A stretch of DNA of 64,000 nucleotides from an uncultured Clostridia bacterium (GTDB lineage Bacteria > Bacillota > Clostridia > UBA1381), in NCBI GenBank assembly GCA_947631235.1, contig CANRKO010000002.1:186001-250000 (forward strand), given 5' to 3'. Shown in pieces: positions 37,553-47,513 of this stretch (position 1 is the stretch's first letter; each line of letters begins with the position of its first letter). Below the pieces are notes generated by a model. It was not told the DNA's origin. It was given only the letters and a program-made list of their open reading frames with translations, and searched no databases. Position numbers and translations under genes: made by a program.

Positions 37553-38161
37553 TTATTTAAGTTCCGTAAGCGTTATATCCTCCGAGACCCGTATCTTTTC
37601 GCTCTTTGAAATGTCGAAAGTGTACGTGTGGTCGTACGCGACGCTGAGATTTTGCGATATACGCGCTCTGCCTGCGGAGTTCAGGACGGTAAGCTGACCC
37701 TCGCCCTCAGCCACGTATCTGCCCGCCGGTATTTTGTCGGGGCAGGAGTAACTTTCGCCTGCGCTTAACGAGTATTTTTTGCCCTTTTTCGTTTCGCCCG
37801 TATCGGAGTCGCCCGTCTCGCTTTTCTTCGCCTCAATATCGCGGTCAAGCTGCTCGATTTTGCTTTGAAGAGAGCTGATTTCTTCGGTCAGGCTATCGTG
37901 CGTTTTTTTGTATTCCATGTAGTAGCCGTTTACCGTGTTGCGTGTGCTCAAATCCGCGTCAACCGCGCTGATTTGCTCCTTTATTTTTTCCGACTCGGCT
38001 GTGATTGTCTCCGTATCCGCTTTTATGTCGGTCGTTTCCGTTTCAAGCTGTGCCGCCGCCTCGCGTTTCGTGCTCGCGCCGAACGCGAAAATTCCCGCTG
38101 CGGTTGACGCCGCGGCTGTGAACGCGGCGAGCAATATAATAAACAGTTTTTTCTTTGTCAT
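37553..38161 (-). CDS. Membrane-anchored coiled-coil protein, paralogue B
   Basis: A 202-residue protein of unknown function. The start at 38161 (MTKKKLFIILLAAF) follows GAGGTGG. One N-terminal hydrophobic helix (5-25) is followed by a long heptad-rich coiled coil (about 35-120) and a C-terminal beta-rich module beginning IPAGRYVAEGEGQLTVLNS. The same layout and the same GxY module are found in the gene immediately upstream, so the pair arose by duplication. The helix is probably a membrane anchor with the rest outside. It closes the isoprenoid operon on the minus strand. Confidence 0.75.
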   Translation of the reverse strand: MTKKKLFIILLAAFTAAASTAAGIFAFGASTKREAAAQLETETTDIKADTETITAESEKIKEQISAVDADLSTRNTVNGYYMEYKKTHDSLTEEISSLQSKIEQLDRDIEAKKSETGDSDTGETKKGKKYSLSAGESYSCPDKIPAGRYVAEGEGQLTVLNSAGRARISQNLSVAYDHTYTFDISKSEKIRVSEDITLTELK

Positions 38162-38174
38162 ATGCGCCACCTCG

Positions 38175-38987
38175 TCACCTCGGAACAAATTTCGCGCTGC
38201 CGTCAATCTGCACGCGGTCGTCGTTCCTGAGTTCAAACTCCTCGCCGTCGGGGGTAAGCAGCTTGTTAGCCGTTGATTTTCCGCCGCGTGCCACCGCTAT
38301 CGAGCCGGAACCCGTTACGGTGTACTTGCCGGCGGCAATATCCTTGCCGGCGGTGTAGTAGCCGGAGGGCAGTGTTACAATTCTGCCCGACCCGCCGTCC
38401 TGCGCGGCTGTGAGCGAATCGTATTCGGCTTGTTTCTCTTCCGCTTTCTTTAGAAGTTCGTCTCTCTGTTTTTCAAGTTCCGCGTTGCTCTCGTTTATTT
38501 TGTCGAGACCGCCCTGCGTGGTGCGAAATTCGTCGAGTTCCTCGTTTTTTGATTTAAGCTCGCCGCCGAGACGCTCGTTTTCGGCAACGGCGTCGTCATA
38601 CGCGGCTTTTGCCTCAATATACGCGCCGTTGTTTTCGCGGAGCGAATTTAGGGCGCGTTCCGCCGCGCCGTCGCTTTTCGGAATAAAGAACAATGTCAGA
38701 GCCGCCGCGACAATTACCGCCGCGCTCGCGGCGCACGATATTTTAACAAAATTCGACGTAAGGTCGGACGGCAGTGATTTTATACGCTCCGCCGTCTTAA
38801 ACGCAGCGCCGCGTATTCCCGATGCAAATGAACGCAAAAAATCGGGCGCGGTACGTTTTTTTGTCTCCGCGCTGTCATTTTCCGCAGTGGTTGTATCGGT
38901 TCTGCCGCCGTCGGACGCTTTTACCGTTTCGGCAGCGGCGTCGTCCTCGTCGGTGATTATTATGATATTGTCCTTCTCTCTCTCCAA
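38175..38987 (-). CDS. Membrane-anchored coiled-coil protein, paralogue A
   Basis: A 270-residue protein, probably from TTG 38987 (MEREKDNIIIITDEDD) because AAGAGGTG lies 5 bases upstream; the GTG at 38996 overlaps that site. An acidic N-terminal tail is followed by one transmembrane helix (about 85-107), a coiled coil (about 125-195) and a C-terminal module with SGYYTAGKDIAAGKYTVTG and a DGEEFEL strand. That module resembles the end of its downstream neighbour. No enzyme motif is visible. It starts 16 bases after ispE. Confidence 0.75.
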   Translation of the reverse strand: MEREKDNIIIITDEDDAAAETVKASDGGRTDTTTAENDSAETKKRTAPDFLRSFASGIRGAAFKTAERIKSLPSDLTSNFVKISCAASAAVIVAAALTLFFIPKSDGAAERALNSLRENNGAYIEAKAAYDDAVAENERLGGELKSKNEELDEFRTTQGGLDKINESNAELEKQRDELLKKAEEKQAEYDSLTAAQDGGSGRIVTLPSGYYTAGKDIAAGKYTVTGSGSIAVARGGKSTANKLLTPDGEEFELRNDDRVQIDGSAKFVPR

Positions 38988-39003
38988 AAGGAACACCTCT
39001 TAT

Positions 39004-39885
39004 TCAGTTCATTATACTCGTCAGGTACACGTCGCGGAACTGCATCGCAAAGCTGTCCGCGCTCCTTTTCGCCTTGGCGTAGTCGTCGAATATCCCGAAT
39101 ACCGTCGGCCCGCTGCCGCTCATTACCGCGCCGAGCGCGCCGTTCATTATCATCTTCTTTTTTATGCCGCCGACGACTGGATGCAGTTTTACCGTGACGC
39201 TTTCCATGACGTTTGAAAGTTTATCCGCGACCGCGCCGACACTGCCCGACTTAATCGCGCGTATCATGCCGTCCGTGTCGGGGCGCGTCATGTCCTCCGC
39301 GCCGTCGATCTGCTCGTACACCGCTGCCGTCGAAACGCTGACGGGCGGTTTTACGAGAAGAATATGCGCCTTCGGGGCAGGGGGGAGAGGCGTTAAAATT
39401 TCGCCTATACCCTCCGCAAGCTGCGTACCGCCGGTAAAGCAGTACGCCACGTCCGCGCCGAGCGACGCTCCGGCTTGGATTATTTCCTCGCGGCTTAACG
39501 GACAGCCGTAGAGCATATTGAGCGCGCAAAGCACGGCGGCGCAGTTGCCGCTGCCGCCCGCGAGACCCGCAGCCACGGGGATATTCTTATGTATTATTAT
39601 TTTCGCGCCGCTGCGTATCGAAGTGAGCGAGTAAAAAAGCTCCGCAGCCCTGTACGCGAGGTTTTTATTGTTTGTCGGCAGATACTTCAGATTTGTCGAA
39701 ACGGATATTTCGCCGTCGGTTTTGTCGATTATGAGCAAATCAAACAGCGACACCGTCTGCATAATCATCTTTATATCGTGGTAGCCGTCCGCACGCCTTG
39801 ACAGAACGTCGAGCGTGAGGTTGATCTTCGCGTACGACCTTGCTATGGCGCGTCTGCCGGTTATTACTATGTCGTCCGAAAGCAT
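39004..39885 (-). CDS. ispE: 4-diphosphocytidyl-2-C-methyl-D-erythritol kinase
   Basis: GHMP kinase of the non-mevalonate isoprenoid pathway. The start at 39885 (MLSDDIVITGRR) follows AAGGAGTGG. The 293 residues show ARSYAKINLTLDVL near the N-terminus, the ATP loop PVAAGLAGGSGNCAAVL and the C-terminal GAVMSGSGPTVFGIF. It lies 13 bases after tlyA in the order oapA-dxs-tlyA-ispE, so two pathway enzymes share the unit. Confidence 0.96.
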   Translation of the reverse strand: MLSDDIVITGRRAIARSYAKINLTLDVLSRRADGYHDIKMIMQTVSLFDLLIIDKTDGEISVSTNLKYLPTNNKNLAYRAAELFYSLTSIRSGAKIIIHKNIPVAAGLAGGSGNCAAVLCALNMLYGCPLSREEIIQAGASLGADVAYCFTGGTQLAEGIGEILTPLPPAPKAHILLVKPPVSVSTAAVYEQIDGAEDMTRPDTDGMIRAIKSGSVGAVADKLSNVMESVTVKLHPVVGGIKKKMIMNGALGAVMSGSGPTVFGIFDDYAKAKRSADSFAMQFRDVYLTSIMN

Positions 39886-39898
39886 ATTTACCACTCCT

Positions 39899-40699
39899 TT
39901 ACAACACACTGTGCGACTCGTCCGCGACGCGGCGTATCACCTCGTCCGTTATACTATCCTCACATTCGCTCTTTTTGAAATACGCGAGGTACTCTATATT
40001 TCCCTCAGGTCCCTTCACGGGCGAAAATGACAGCCCCGCTGCGTGAAGGTCAATGCTCCGCGCAAAATTGAGCACGTTTTTTATGACCTCGTAATGGACT
40101 TTAATATCCCTAACAACGCCTTTTTTGCCGACCTGTTCGCGCCCCGCCTCAAACTGCGGCTTTATGAGCGCGACTATTTCGCCGTCGTCCGCGAGCAGAT
40201 TTTTCGCCACGGGCAGTACAAGACGGAGCGAAATAAACGACACGTCGATCGACGCGAAATCTATCTTCTCGCCGACGTCCTCCAGTGTGACGTAGCGTAT
40301 GTTCGTGCGCTCCATGTTCACGACGCGCTCGTCCGAACGCAGCTTCCACGCGAACTGACCGTACCCCACATCGACCGCGAACACCTTTTTAGCGCCGTTT
40401 TGCAGCATACAGTCCGTAAAACCGCCCGTTGACGCACCTATGTCCATCGTCACCTTGCCTTCAAGCGACACGGGGAACACACTGAGAGCCTTTTCGAGCT
40501 TTAACCCGCCTCGGCTTACGTATTTGAGCGTTTCGCCGCGAACCTCGGGCGTGACGCGCTCGTCCACCTGCTGACCCGCCTTGTCGCACTTCTGGTTGTC
40601 TATATAAACCTGTCCAGCCATTATGAGCGCCTTCGCGCGCTCGCGGCTCTGCGCCAGCCCCTTGTCCACAAGGAGCGCGTCAAGCCTTACCTTAGCCAT
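39899..40699 (-). CDS. tlyA: TlyA-family rRNA 2'-O-methyltransferase
   Basis: A 266-residue S4-plus-FtsJ-fold protein of the TlyA/YqxC family. In mycobacteria TlyA methylates 16S C1409 and 23S C1920 and confers capreomycin sensitivity. The S4 domain is MAKVRLDALLVDKGLAQSRE through VYIDNQ, and the SAM site is MDIGASTGGFTDCML. Earlier hemolysin annotations of this family are unsupported. It overlaps dxs by 8 bases, so translation is likely coupled. tlyA after dxs is the usual Firmicutes order. Confidence 0.93.
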   Translation of the reverse strand: MAKVRLDALLVDKGLAQSRERAKALIMAGQVYIDNQKCDKAGQQVDERVTPEVRGETLKYVSRGGLKLEKALSVFPVSLEGKVTMDIGASTGGFTDCMLQNGAKKVFAVDVGYGQFAWKLRSDERVVNMERTNIRYVTLEDVGEKIDFASIDVSFISLRLVLPVAKNLLADDGEIVALIKPQFEAGREQVGKKGVVRDIKVHYEVIKNVLNFARSIDLHAAGLSFSPVKGPEGNIEYLAYFKKSECEDSITDEVIRRVADESHSVL

Positions 40700-42557
40700 T
40701 ATTATTTTCCTCTCGCATTGAATTATTCATGTATCCGACTATCGCCGCCGCGTCACAGCCGCAGTACGCGTCAAGCTCGCTGACCGTGCCGTGCGGTATC
40801 GGACTGTCGGGGAACGCGAATATTTTAAGCGTACACTTTATACCGCGCTCGGCGATAAGCGACGCAATCATACTGCCCATACCGCCGATTTTCACGTTGT
40901 CCTCAATCGTTATCACATGACCCGTCTTGACAGCCGACGCGATAACAGTCTCGCCGTCAAGCGGCTTTATCGTCGGCATCGCGAGTATTTCGACCGACCT
41001 TCCCGCGACCGCGGCGACCTCCTCCGCGCGTTTTACCATTCTGCCCGTCGCGACTATCGTAACATCCGTACCCTCGCGTATAAGCTGCGCCTTGCCGAGC
41101 GTGAACGTGCGCGGCACGTTTTCAGCCTCGCACCCGCCGCGAGGATAGCGTATAGCTATGGGCGCGTCGAAGCGGTTGATTGCGAAGTCGAGCATTTCCT
41201 CAAGCTGGTCGAGCGTCGCGGGCGACAGGAGCGTCATGTTGGGCATATGCGTGAGGTAGGAAATATCGTAAACGCCCTGGTGCGTCTCGCCGTCCGCGCC
41301 GACAATGCCCGCGCGGTCAATGGGAAACACGACGTGGAGATTTTGCAGACAAACGTCGTGCAGCGTCTGGTCGTACGCGCGCTGCAAAAATGACGAGTAC
41401 AGAGGTATTACGGGAATGTACCCCGCCGCCGCGAGACCTGCCGACAGCGTTACGCCGTGCTGCTCGGCTATACCCACGTCGAAAAAGCGGTTTTTGTTTT
41501 TCTTCACAAATTCGTCAAGACCCGTGCCGTTCGGCATCGCACCCGTGATAGCGACCACCTTCGGATTTTTTTCGGCTATGCGCACCATAGCCGCGCCGAA
41601 ACGGTCGCTGTACGTTTCGCCCGACTTTGCCGTTTCGCCCGTCTCTTTGTCGAACGGCGAAATGCCGTGGAACTTCTGCGGGTTGCTTTCGGCGGGAGCG
41701 TAGCCCTTGCCCTTCTTCGTCTGAACGTGTATAAACACGGGCTTTTTCTCGCTTTTCACGTAGTCGAAACAGCTTATGAGAGCCTCGATGTCGTGACCGT
41801 CCACAGGTCCCATGTACGTAAAGCCCAAATCGTCGAACATCGTCGTCGGTATTACGAGACGGCGGAAAAACCGCTTTACCTTTTTTATAACCGTCGCTAT
41901 GCCCTTGCCGACGAGCGGGATTTTATTCAGTATCCTTTCAACGATAACCTTTGAATGGAAGTACGCCGGCGACATACGCAGCTTGCGCAGATGCGTCGAT
42001 ACCGCGCCGACGTTTCGGGCTATGGACATGGCGTTGTCGTTTAATATAAGTATTAAGGGCGTGCGCGAGTGACCCGCGTCGTTCATCGCCTCGTACATCA
42101 TGCCGCCTGTGAGCGCGCCGTCGCCGAACACGGAAATGACGTTGTAATCATCGCCGTCAAGGTCGCGCGCCCGCGCTATGCCGAGAGCCGCGCTTATCGA
42201 GGTGGAGCTGTGACCGGTGTCAAACGCGTCGCAGCCGCTCTCGCCGCGTTTCGGGAACCCTGAAAGACCGCCGAATTGGCGGAGCGTATCGAACTTGTCC
42301 TTTCTGCCGGTCAGAATTTTGTGGACGTACGACTGATGCCCCACGTCGAATATTATTTTATCTTTGGGAACGTCAAAAACAGTGTGGAGCGCGACGGTAA
42401 GTTCCACGACGCCGAGATTCGACGCGAGGTGGCCGCCCGTTTTTGACACACTGTCAACAAGAAACTCCCGAATTTCGGCGCACAGCGCGTTAAGCTCGGG
42501 AATTGTGAGGGTTTTTAAGTTTTCCGGCGATTGGATTTTGTCTAATAACTTGTACAT
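40692..42557 (-). CDS. dxs: 1-deoxy-D-xylulose-5-phosphate synthase
   Basis: Thiamine-diphosphate enzyme joining pyruvate and glyceraldehyde-3-phosphate, first step of the non-mevalonate pathway. The 621 residues are full length. Visible are DVGHQSYVHKILTGRKD, the TPP motif GDGALTGGMMYEAMNDAG, and the central EQHGVTLSAGLAA with the catalytic Glu. It starts 3 bases after oapA, so coupling is likely. Together with ispE it shows that the organism makes isoprenoids by the MEP route. Confidence 0.97.
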   Translation of the reverse strand: MYKLLDKIQSPENLKTLTIPELNALCAEIREFLVDSVSKTGGHLASNLGVVELTVALHTVFDVPKDKIIFDVGHQSYVHKILTGRKDKFDTLRQFGGLSGFPKRGESGCDAFDTGHSSTSISAALGIARARDLDGDDYNVISVFGDGALTGGMMYEAMNDAGHSRTPLILILNDNAMSIARNVGAVSTHLRKLRMSPAYFHSKVIVERILNKIPLVGKGIATVIKKVKRFFRRLVIPTTMFDDLGFTYMGPVDGHDIEALISCFDYVKSEKKPVFIHVQTKKGKGYAPAESNPQKFHGISPFDKETGETAKSGETYSDRFGAAMVRIAEKNPKVVAITGAMPNGTGLDEFVKKNKNRFFDVGIAEQHGVTLSAGLAAAGYIPVIPLYSSFLQRAYDQTLHDVCLQNLHVVFPIDRAGIVGADGETHQGVYDISYLTHMPNMTLLSPATLDQLEEMLDFAINRFDAPIAIRYPRGGCEAENVPRTFTLGKAQLIREGTDVTIVATGRMVKRAEEVAAVAGRSVEILAMPTIKPLDGETVIASAVKTGHVITIEDNVKIGGMGSMIASLIAERGIKCTLKIFAFPDSPIPHGTVSELDAYCGCDAAAIVGYMNNSMREENNNG

Positions 42558-42560
42558 AGC

Positions 42561-43151
42561 TTATTTTCTCAGGAAATGCCTGCAAAAGTACATTATCTTT
42601 CCGACGGCGAACACAATCGAGTTGCCGTTCTGCATTGAAACGCCCTTTGACATGGCTTTTCCGCCTATCGTGAGAGCGCCGACGATACCTGTAAGGATAA
42701 GGCTCGGCAGTATTCCCGTCAGCTTAAACACGCTTATAAGCTCGCTTACTATAAGCGTCGTCGTCGCACCGGAAATAATACCCGCGATGTCGCCAATTAC
42801 GTCGCAGCACATATTCGCGAGCTGCGGAGCGTGGCGTATTACCGAAATGCTTTCCTTCGCGCCCTTTACCTTCCTTGCCGCGAGCGAGTGAAACGGATGT
42901 TCCTCCGCGTTCTGAACCGCCGTGCCTATCATGTCGAAGAAGATGTTTACCGCGATTATGACAAACAGCAGCACAAAAGCGAAAAACAGCGTCAATGACT
43001 GCATGAGCACGGACGTTATGAAGCTGAAGAACACCGAAAGCACAAATGACAGTATAAGCACCGTCACCGTCCACTTATGCGACACGGTCACGTTGATTTT
43101 GGGCTGCGGAACACTGAATTTTTTTCGTTTCGGTATGTCGGACTTGTCCAA
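42561..43151 (-). CDS. oapA: OapA-like OLE-RNA-associated membrane protein
   Basis: A 196-residue membrane protein starting at TTG 43151, with AAAGGAGAG upstream. A basic N-terminus (DIPKRKKFSVPQPK) precedes two closely spaced helices (about 25-75). A short cytoplasmic stretch (EEHPFHSLAARKVKGAKES) follows, then two or three more hydrophobic segments. Position is the strongest evidence: it lies directly between the large structured RNA and dxs, exactly where OapA, the protein that carries OLE RNA to the membrane, is found in other Firmicutes. Some annotations call such proteins CorB-like. I infer the identity from context, size and topology. Confidence 0.8.
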   Translation of the reverse strand: MDKSDIPKRKKFSVPQPKINVTVSHKWTVTVLILSFVLSVFFSFITSVLMQSLTLFFAFVLLFVIIAVNIFFDMIGTAVQNAEEHPFHSLAARKVKGAKESISVIRHAPQLANMCCDVIGDIAGIISGATTTLIVSELISVFKLTGILPSLILTGIVGALTIGGKAMSKGVSMQNGNSIVFAVGKIMYFCRHFLRK

Positions 43152-43194
43152 TTTGTTTTCTCTCCTTTATTTTAAAACCGCACCCTGAGGCGTT

Positions 43195-43853
43195 GGTAAC
43201 ATAATAAAAATAGGGTAGTGAACGAAGTAAAGTTTGCGGCTTAGGTCCGGCAGGTTTTCCCGTCGGTCAGCTTCCTCGTCGCCGAGGGAGCGGTTTCCCA
43301 TTAAAGACCGACACCTATACGCCTTTCGGCGTACCGAGTAGCCGGATCGCCACTGAGTCCGCACTGCAATCCTCCGTTCACCCTTTTACGACAGCCTAGA
43401 GGTTTTCCCATACAGCCAAAGCCTTCCGTATCCTCTTTTGCAGAGCATGGTTTCAGCGCGCGATTCCCCTTGTGCCCGATAGGCGCCAAAGTAGGCGAAA
43501 GGTTCTGTTCGCGCATCCGCCACGTCCACTCAAGGCTGGCTACGCTGCCCACAGCCCTCGCGCGGTCTCCTTATGAGAGATACGCGCTACTGACCGCAAA
43601 ACAGGTTTTCCCCTGAGCCGTAACAGCTTACTCCCTTAGGGGGAATGGGCTGCCACAGTCACAGGCCTCCACGGAAAAGGGGGAAGGGTTACTATGCCGT
43701 TAGCAACCGCCCCTAAACCTTAACTCCCAGCATCAGCCCCGAACTGGGCGTTCAAAGCAAAACACCAGAAACTTCATCGATGTGCCATTTGGCGGATTTT
43801 TAGGCCCGCTTTCCGAAAAGCCGTACTGACTAGGATACTGCACCGCTATTACA
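43195..43853 (-). ncRNA. OLE RNA (ornate large extremophilic RNA) candidate
   Basis: About 650 bases with no credible gene, read from a consensus promoter on the minus strand and ending just before oapA. The composition is unlike a coding gene but full of short complementary arms. Examples are CGTACCGAAAGGCGTA-type hairpins, a GGGGAAAACC motif used twice, and a CTGATGCTGGGAG segment that could be a kink-turn. Known OLE RNAs are about 600 bases and sit beside oapA and dxs-type isoprenoid genes in anaerobic or extremophilic Firmicutes, and both neighbours are present here. I could not align it to the Rfam model from memory, so the call rests on size, structure and synteny. Ends are approximate. 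Confidence 0.8.
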
Positions 43854-43860
43854 ATTTATT

Positions 43861-43889
43861 ATCTTATCATACTTAAAGCAAAAAGTCAA
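43861..43889 (-). promoter_or_regulatory. Promoter of the OLE RNA / isoprenoid operon
   Basis: On the minus strand TTGACT, 17-bp spacer, TAAGAT. Expected start of transcription is near 43853, just before the structured region. Confidence 0.8.
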
Positions 43890-43930
43890 ATACGCGCTTA
43901 AAAATAAAGGAATACGAGCCGTAATTTTCA

Positions 43931-43959
43931 TTGACATTGACCGCCAAATATGATTTAAT
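43931..43959 (+). promoter_or_regulatory. Promoter of prfA
   Basis: TTGACA (43931-43936), 17-bp spacer, TTTAAT (43954-43959). It is divergent from the OLE promoter. A TATAAT a little further downstream is an alternative -10. Confidence 0.55.
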
Positions 43960-44000
43960 ATTATTATATAATGCAACAAGGTTCATAAAGGAGAAGGAAT

Positions 44001-45068
<1,068 letters not shown>

Positions 45069-45101
45069 ACGTATACGTAAATCAAAGAAAGGGGAATGAA
45101 G

Positions 45102-45947
45102 ATGCAGAAGTTTGACAACCTCAAAGGTAAAACCGCAGTTATAACGGGCGGCAGCGGCGTGCTGTGCAGCGCGTTCGCGTACGCTTACGCAGAGCAGGGC
45201 ATGAACGTCGCCGTTCTGGGACGCACCATGTCAAAGCTTGAACCGGTGGCGGAGAAGATAACTGCGCTCGGCGGCAAAGGTCTCGCCGTGGCGTGCGACG
45301 TCGTTGACGAGGAAAGCGTCAAAAAGGCGAAAAAGACGGTAAACGACGCGTTCGGCAAGGTCGATATTCTCGTGAACGGCGCGGGCGGCAACCATCCGCG
45401 CGGCAACACCGACAAGGAGCATTATGAGGATGGCGACATGGAAAATCCGAACGTTGTGTCGTTCTTCGATATTCCGAAGGAAAACTTTAATTTTGTGTTC
45501 GACTTAAACCTCGTCGGCACAATCATACCGTCGCAGGTATTCATTCCCGATATGCTCGGCAGGGAAGGAACGTGCGTCATAAACGTCGCGTCAATGGGTT
45601 CGTACCACCCGCTTACGAAGGTGAGCGCGTACAGCGCGGCGAAGGCTGCCGTCGTAAATCTGACGGAGTGGCTCGCGGTGCATTTCGCACCACAGAAGGT
45701 GCGCGTAAACGCCATTGCGCCCGGCTGGTTCTTGACGACGCAGAACAAGACTTTACTTACAAACGAGGACGGCTCGCTCACGGAGCGCAGTAAAAAGGTA
45801 ATCGCGCACACGCCGATGGATCGTTTCGGCGTTCCCGAGGACTTGCTCGGCACGATGCTGTTCCTCGCGGACAGCAGCCTGTCGGGATTTGTGACGGGTA
45901 CGGTCATACCCGTTGACGGCGGACTTCACGCTTACCTCGGCGTGTAA
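45102..45947 (+). CDS. SDR oxidoreductase, D-mannonate oxidoreductase-like
   Basis: A 281-residue short-chain dehydrogenase. The NAD(P) motif is TGGSGVLCSAFA near residue 16, NGAGGNHP follows, and the catalytic Tyr/Lys pair is in SAYSAAKAAV. The long insertion with a PRGNTDKEHYEDGDM-like stretch resembles Bacillus YjmF, which reduces fructuronate to mannonate. No hexuronate gene is nearby, so the substrate is inferred only from that resemblance. AAAGGGG is 7 bases before ATG 45102 (another ATG at 45096). It follows prfA by 33 bases. Confidence 0.85.
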   Translation: MQKFDNLKGKTAVITGGSGVLCSAFAYAYAEQGMNVAVLGRTMSKLEPVAEKITALGGKGLAVACDVVDEESVKKAKKTVNDAFGKVDILVNGAGGNHPRGNTDKEHYEDGDMENPNVVSFFDIPKENFNFVFDLNLVGTIIPSQVFIPDMLGREGTCVINVASMGSYHPLTKVSAYSAAKAAVVNLTEWLAVHFAPQKVRVNAIAPGWFLTTQNKTLLTNEDGSLTERSKKVIAHTPMDRFGVPEDLLGTMLFLADSSLSGFVTGTVIPVDGGLHAYLGV

Positions 45948-45950
45948 TAC

Positions 45951-45990
45951 GGGGACACTAAAAAGGGGACACTAAAATTTTAGTGTCCCC
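45951..45990. repeat. GGGGACACTAAAA palindromic element, copy 3
   Basis: Two direct GGGGACACTAAAA units and one TTTTAGTGTCCCC arm, as in copy 1. It lies between the convergent SDR and L,D-transpeptidase genes. Confidence 0.85.
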
Positions 45991-46005
45991 TTTTGAATTG
46001 TTTGT

Positions 46006-47496
46006 TTAATATACAACAACGGGGTCTCCCGGTGAAACGTTGTTAAAGAGCGTCTGCGCGACGCTGTAGGGAAGGTTGACGCAGCCGTGCGAGCCGCCGC
46101 CTCGGTATATGCTGCCGCCGAACGAGCCGCGCCACGTTGCGTCGTGCAGCCCTATGCCGCCGTTAAACGGCATCCAGTAGGACACGGGCGTTTCGTAATC
46201 CTCGCCCTTTAAAGTGACGTTTTTATCGGTGTACGCTATGCGGTACACGCCCGTCGGCGTGGCGTTGCCCTTGTTGGGGTTGCCGCTTACCATGTCGCTC
46301 GAAACGACGAGAGAGCCGTTTTTGTAGTACCACATATGCTGCGCGCCTATGCTTATTTCAACGTATGTGTTTCCTATGTCGTTCGAGCCGTGCGCACGCG
46401 CCTGCTGTTTGTAAACGGGTTCGCGCTCGACCGTTTCGCCGCCGCGTATTATATCGAGCAGAATACCCGTTTCCTGCGCGTTATTAACGCACCAGCCGTA
46501 ATTGCCGCCCGAAACGGTCACGTCGCTGCCGCCCGTCGTGTGGAACGTGCGCGTGCTGCCTATGGAGTCGTAGCCCTGCGCGAGAGCGTCGATGTACGCC
46601 CTTGCTTTTGCCTCGTCTATACGTATGAGATAGTCGTCCGTAACGGTGAGCCACTCGTTTATCGTCGAACCGTCGAGCAGCGTGGAGGAGTCGCCGTTTA
46701 AGTATGTTATCTTTGTGCCGACATACTTGTTAAGCATGTTGAGCACGCCCTTTATCGTGTCCTCCGCCGCAAGAGACTCGTAGCAATTCTCTTTTTCGAG
46801 CGACATACCCTTGTAAAGACCGTAAATTTTAGGCTTGACTTTTTTATAAAGAGAGTTTAGGCTCACTATTTTTGTGCCGCCGTCGTCTTTAATGGCGTAT
46901 TTGCCGTTCTCGTAGTAAATATTCTGCGCCTTTCCCGCTATATTATCACGCGTTTTTGCCATAAATTCCATTTGCGTAAGACGGTTGTAGAGCGCGTCCT
47001 CGTCGTACGTCACCGCAGCGTTAAGCGGGTACGTGCGCGTTTTGAACGAGCAGCACCACGCGAACGGGTTTTGCTGCGAGCATATTTTTTCAAGACCCTC
47101 CGCGCCGCCGTGAGTGAGGTGGATCTCATCGCCCGTTATCGTCTCCTGCTTGTCGTCCTCTTCAAAGAACGTGAAGGTGTAATTGTCCATATCTTTACCG
47201 ACGGTTTCTTCGGCTTTGGAGACGCTCATATTGGAAACGTCCGTGCCGCCGACGTTCGTGCCGATAAAGAAGTGGCGGCTGTAGAACGCCGCGCCTCCGA
47301 GGTACACGGCAGCCAAAAATCCCGCCGCGCACGATGCGATTATGATTGCTTTTTTAACGTTTACGCTTTTCTTTTTTTCGGGAGCCGCGCCTTCCGTTTC
47401 TTCGCTTTTATTTGCCGCCTCGTCTGCGGCGTCATTGCTTTCGCTCGTTATTTCATCCGTAATTTCCGAGTTGTTTTCCGTTTCATTGCCTTCCAT
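46006..47496 (-). CDS. L,D-transpeptidase with peptidoglycan-binding domain
   Basis: A 496-residue cell-wall enzyme that forms 3-3 peptidoglycan crosslinks or anchors wall proteins. ATG 47496 (MEGNETENNS) follows GGGGGAA. An acidic cytoplasmic tail of about 45 residues precedes one transmembrane helix (about 50-70, KAIIIASCAAGFLAAVYLGG). A YoaR/PG-binding-4-type domain covers roughly 120-340, and the YkuD domain starts near 370 (YVEISIGAQHMWYYKNG). The active site is GIGLHDATWRGSFGG and GGGSHGCVNLP with Cys472. It follows proA by 17 bases, so it may share that operon. Confidence 0.93.
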   Translation of the reverse strand: MEGNETENNSEITDEITSESNDAADEAANKSEETEGAAPEKKKSVNVKKAIIIASCAAGFLAAVYLGGAAFYSRHFFIGTNVGGTDVSNMSVSKAEETVGKDMDNYTFTFFEEDDKQETITGDEIHLTHGGAEGLEKICSQQNPFAWCCSFKTRTYPLNAAVTYDEDALYNRLTQMEFMAKTRDNIAGKAQNIYYENGKYAIKDDGGTKIVSLNSLYKKVKPKIYGLYKGMSLEKENCYESLAAEDTIKGVLNMLNKYVGTKITYLNGDSSTLLDGSTINEWLTVTDDYLIRIDEAKARAYIDALAQGYDSIGSTRTFHTTGGSDVTVSGGNYGWCVNNAQETGILLDIIRGGETVEREPVYKQQARAHGSNDIGNTYVEISIGAQHMWYYKNGSLVVSSDMVSGNPNKGNATPTGVYRIAYTDKNVTLKGEDYETPVSYWMPFNGGIGLHDATWRGSFGGSIYRGGGSHGCVNLPYSVAQTLFNNVSPGDPVVVY

Positions 47497-47513
47497 CACA
47501 TATTCCCCCAAAA

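Noticed and set aside
43167-43552. Short minus-strand ORFs within the large structured region
   Set aside because: They overlap the OLE RNA candidate, lack ribosome sites and show no protein-like conservation pattern that I can see.
43195-43853. Identity as RNase P RNA, tmRNA or a group II intron
   Set aside because: The universal RNase P core sequences, a tmRNA tag reading frame and an intron domain V were not found, while the oapA-dxs setting fits OLE.
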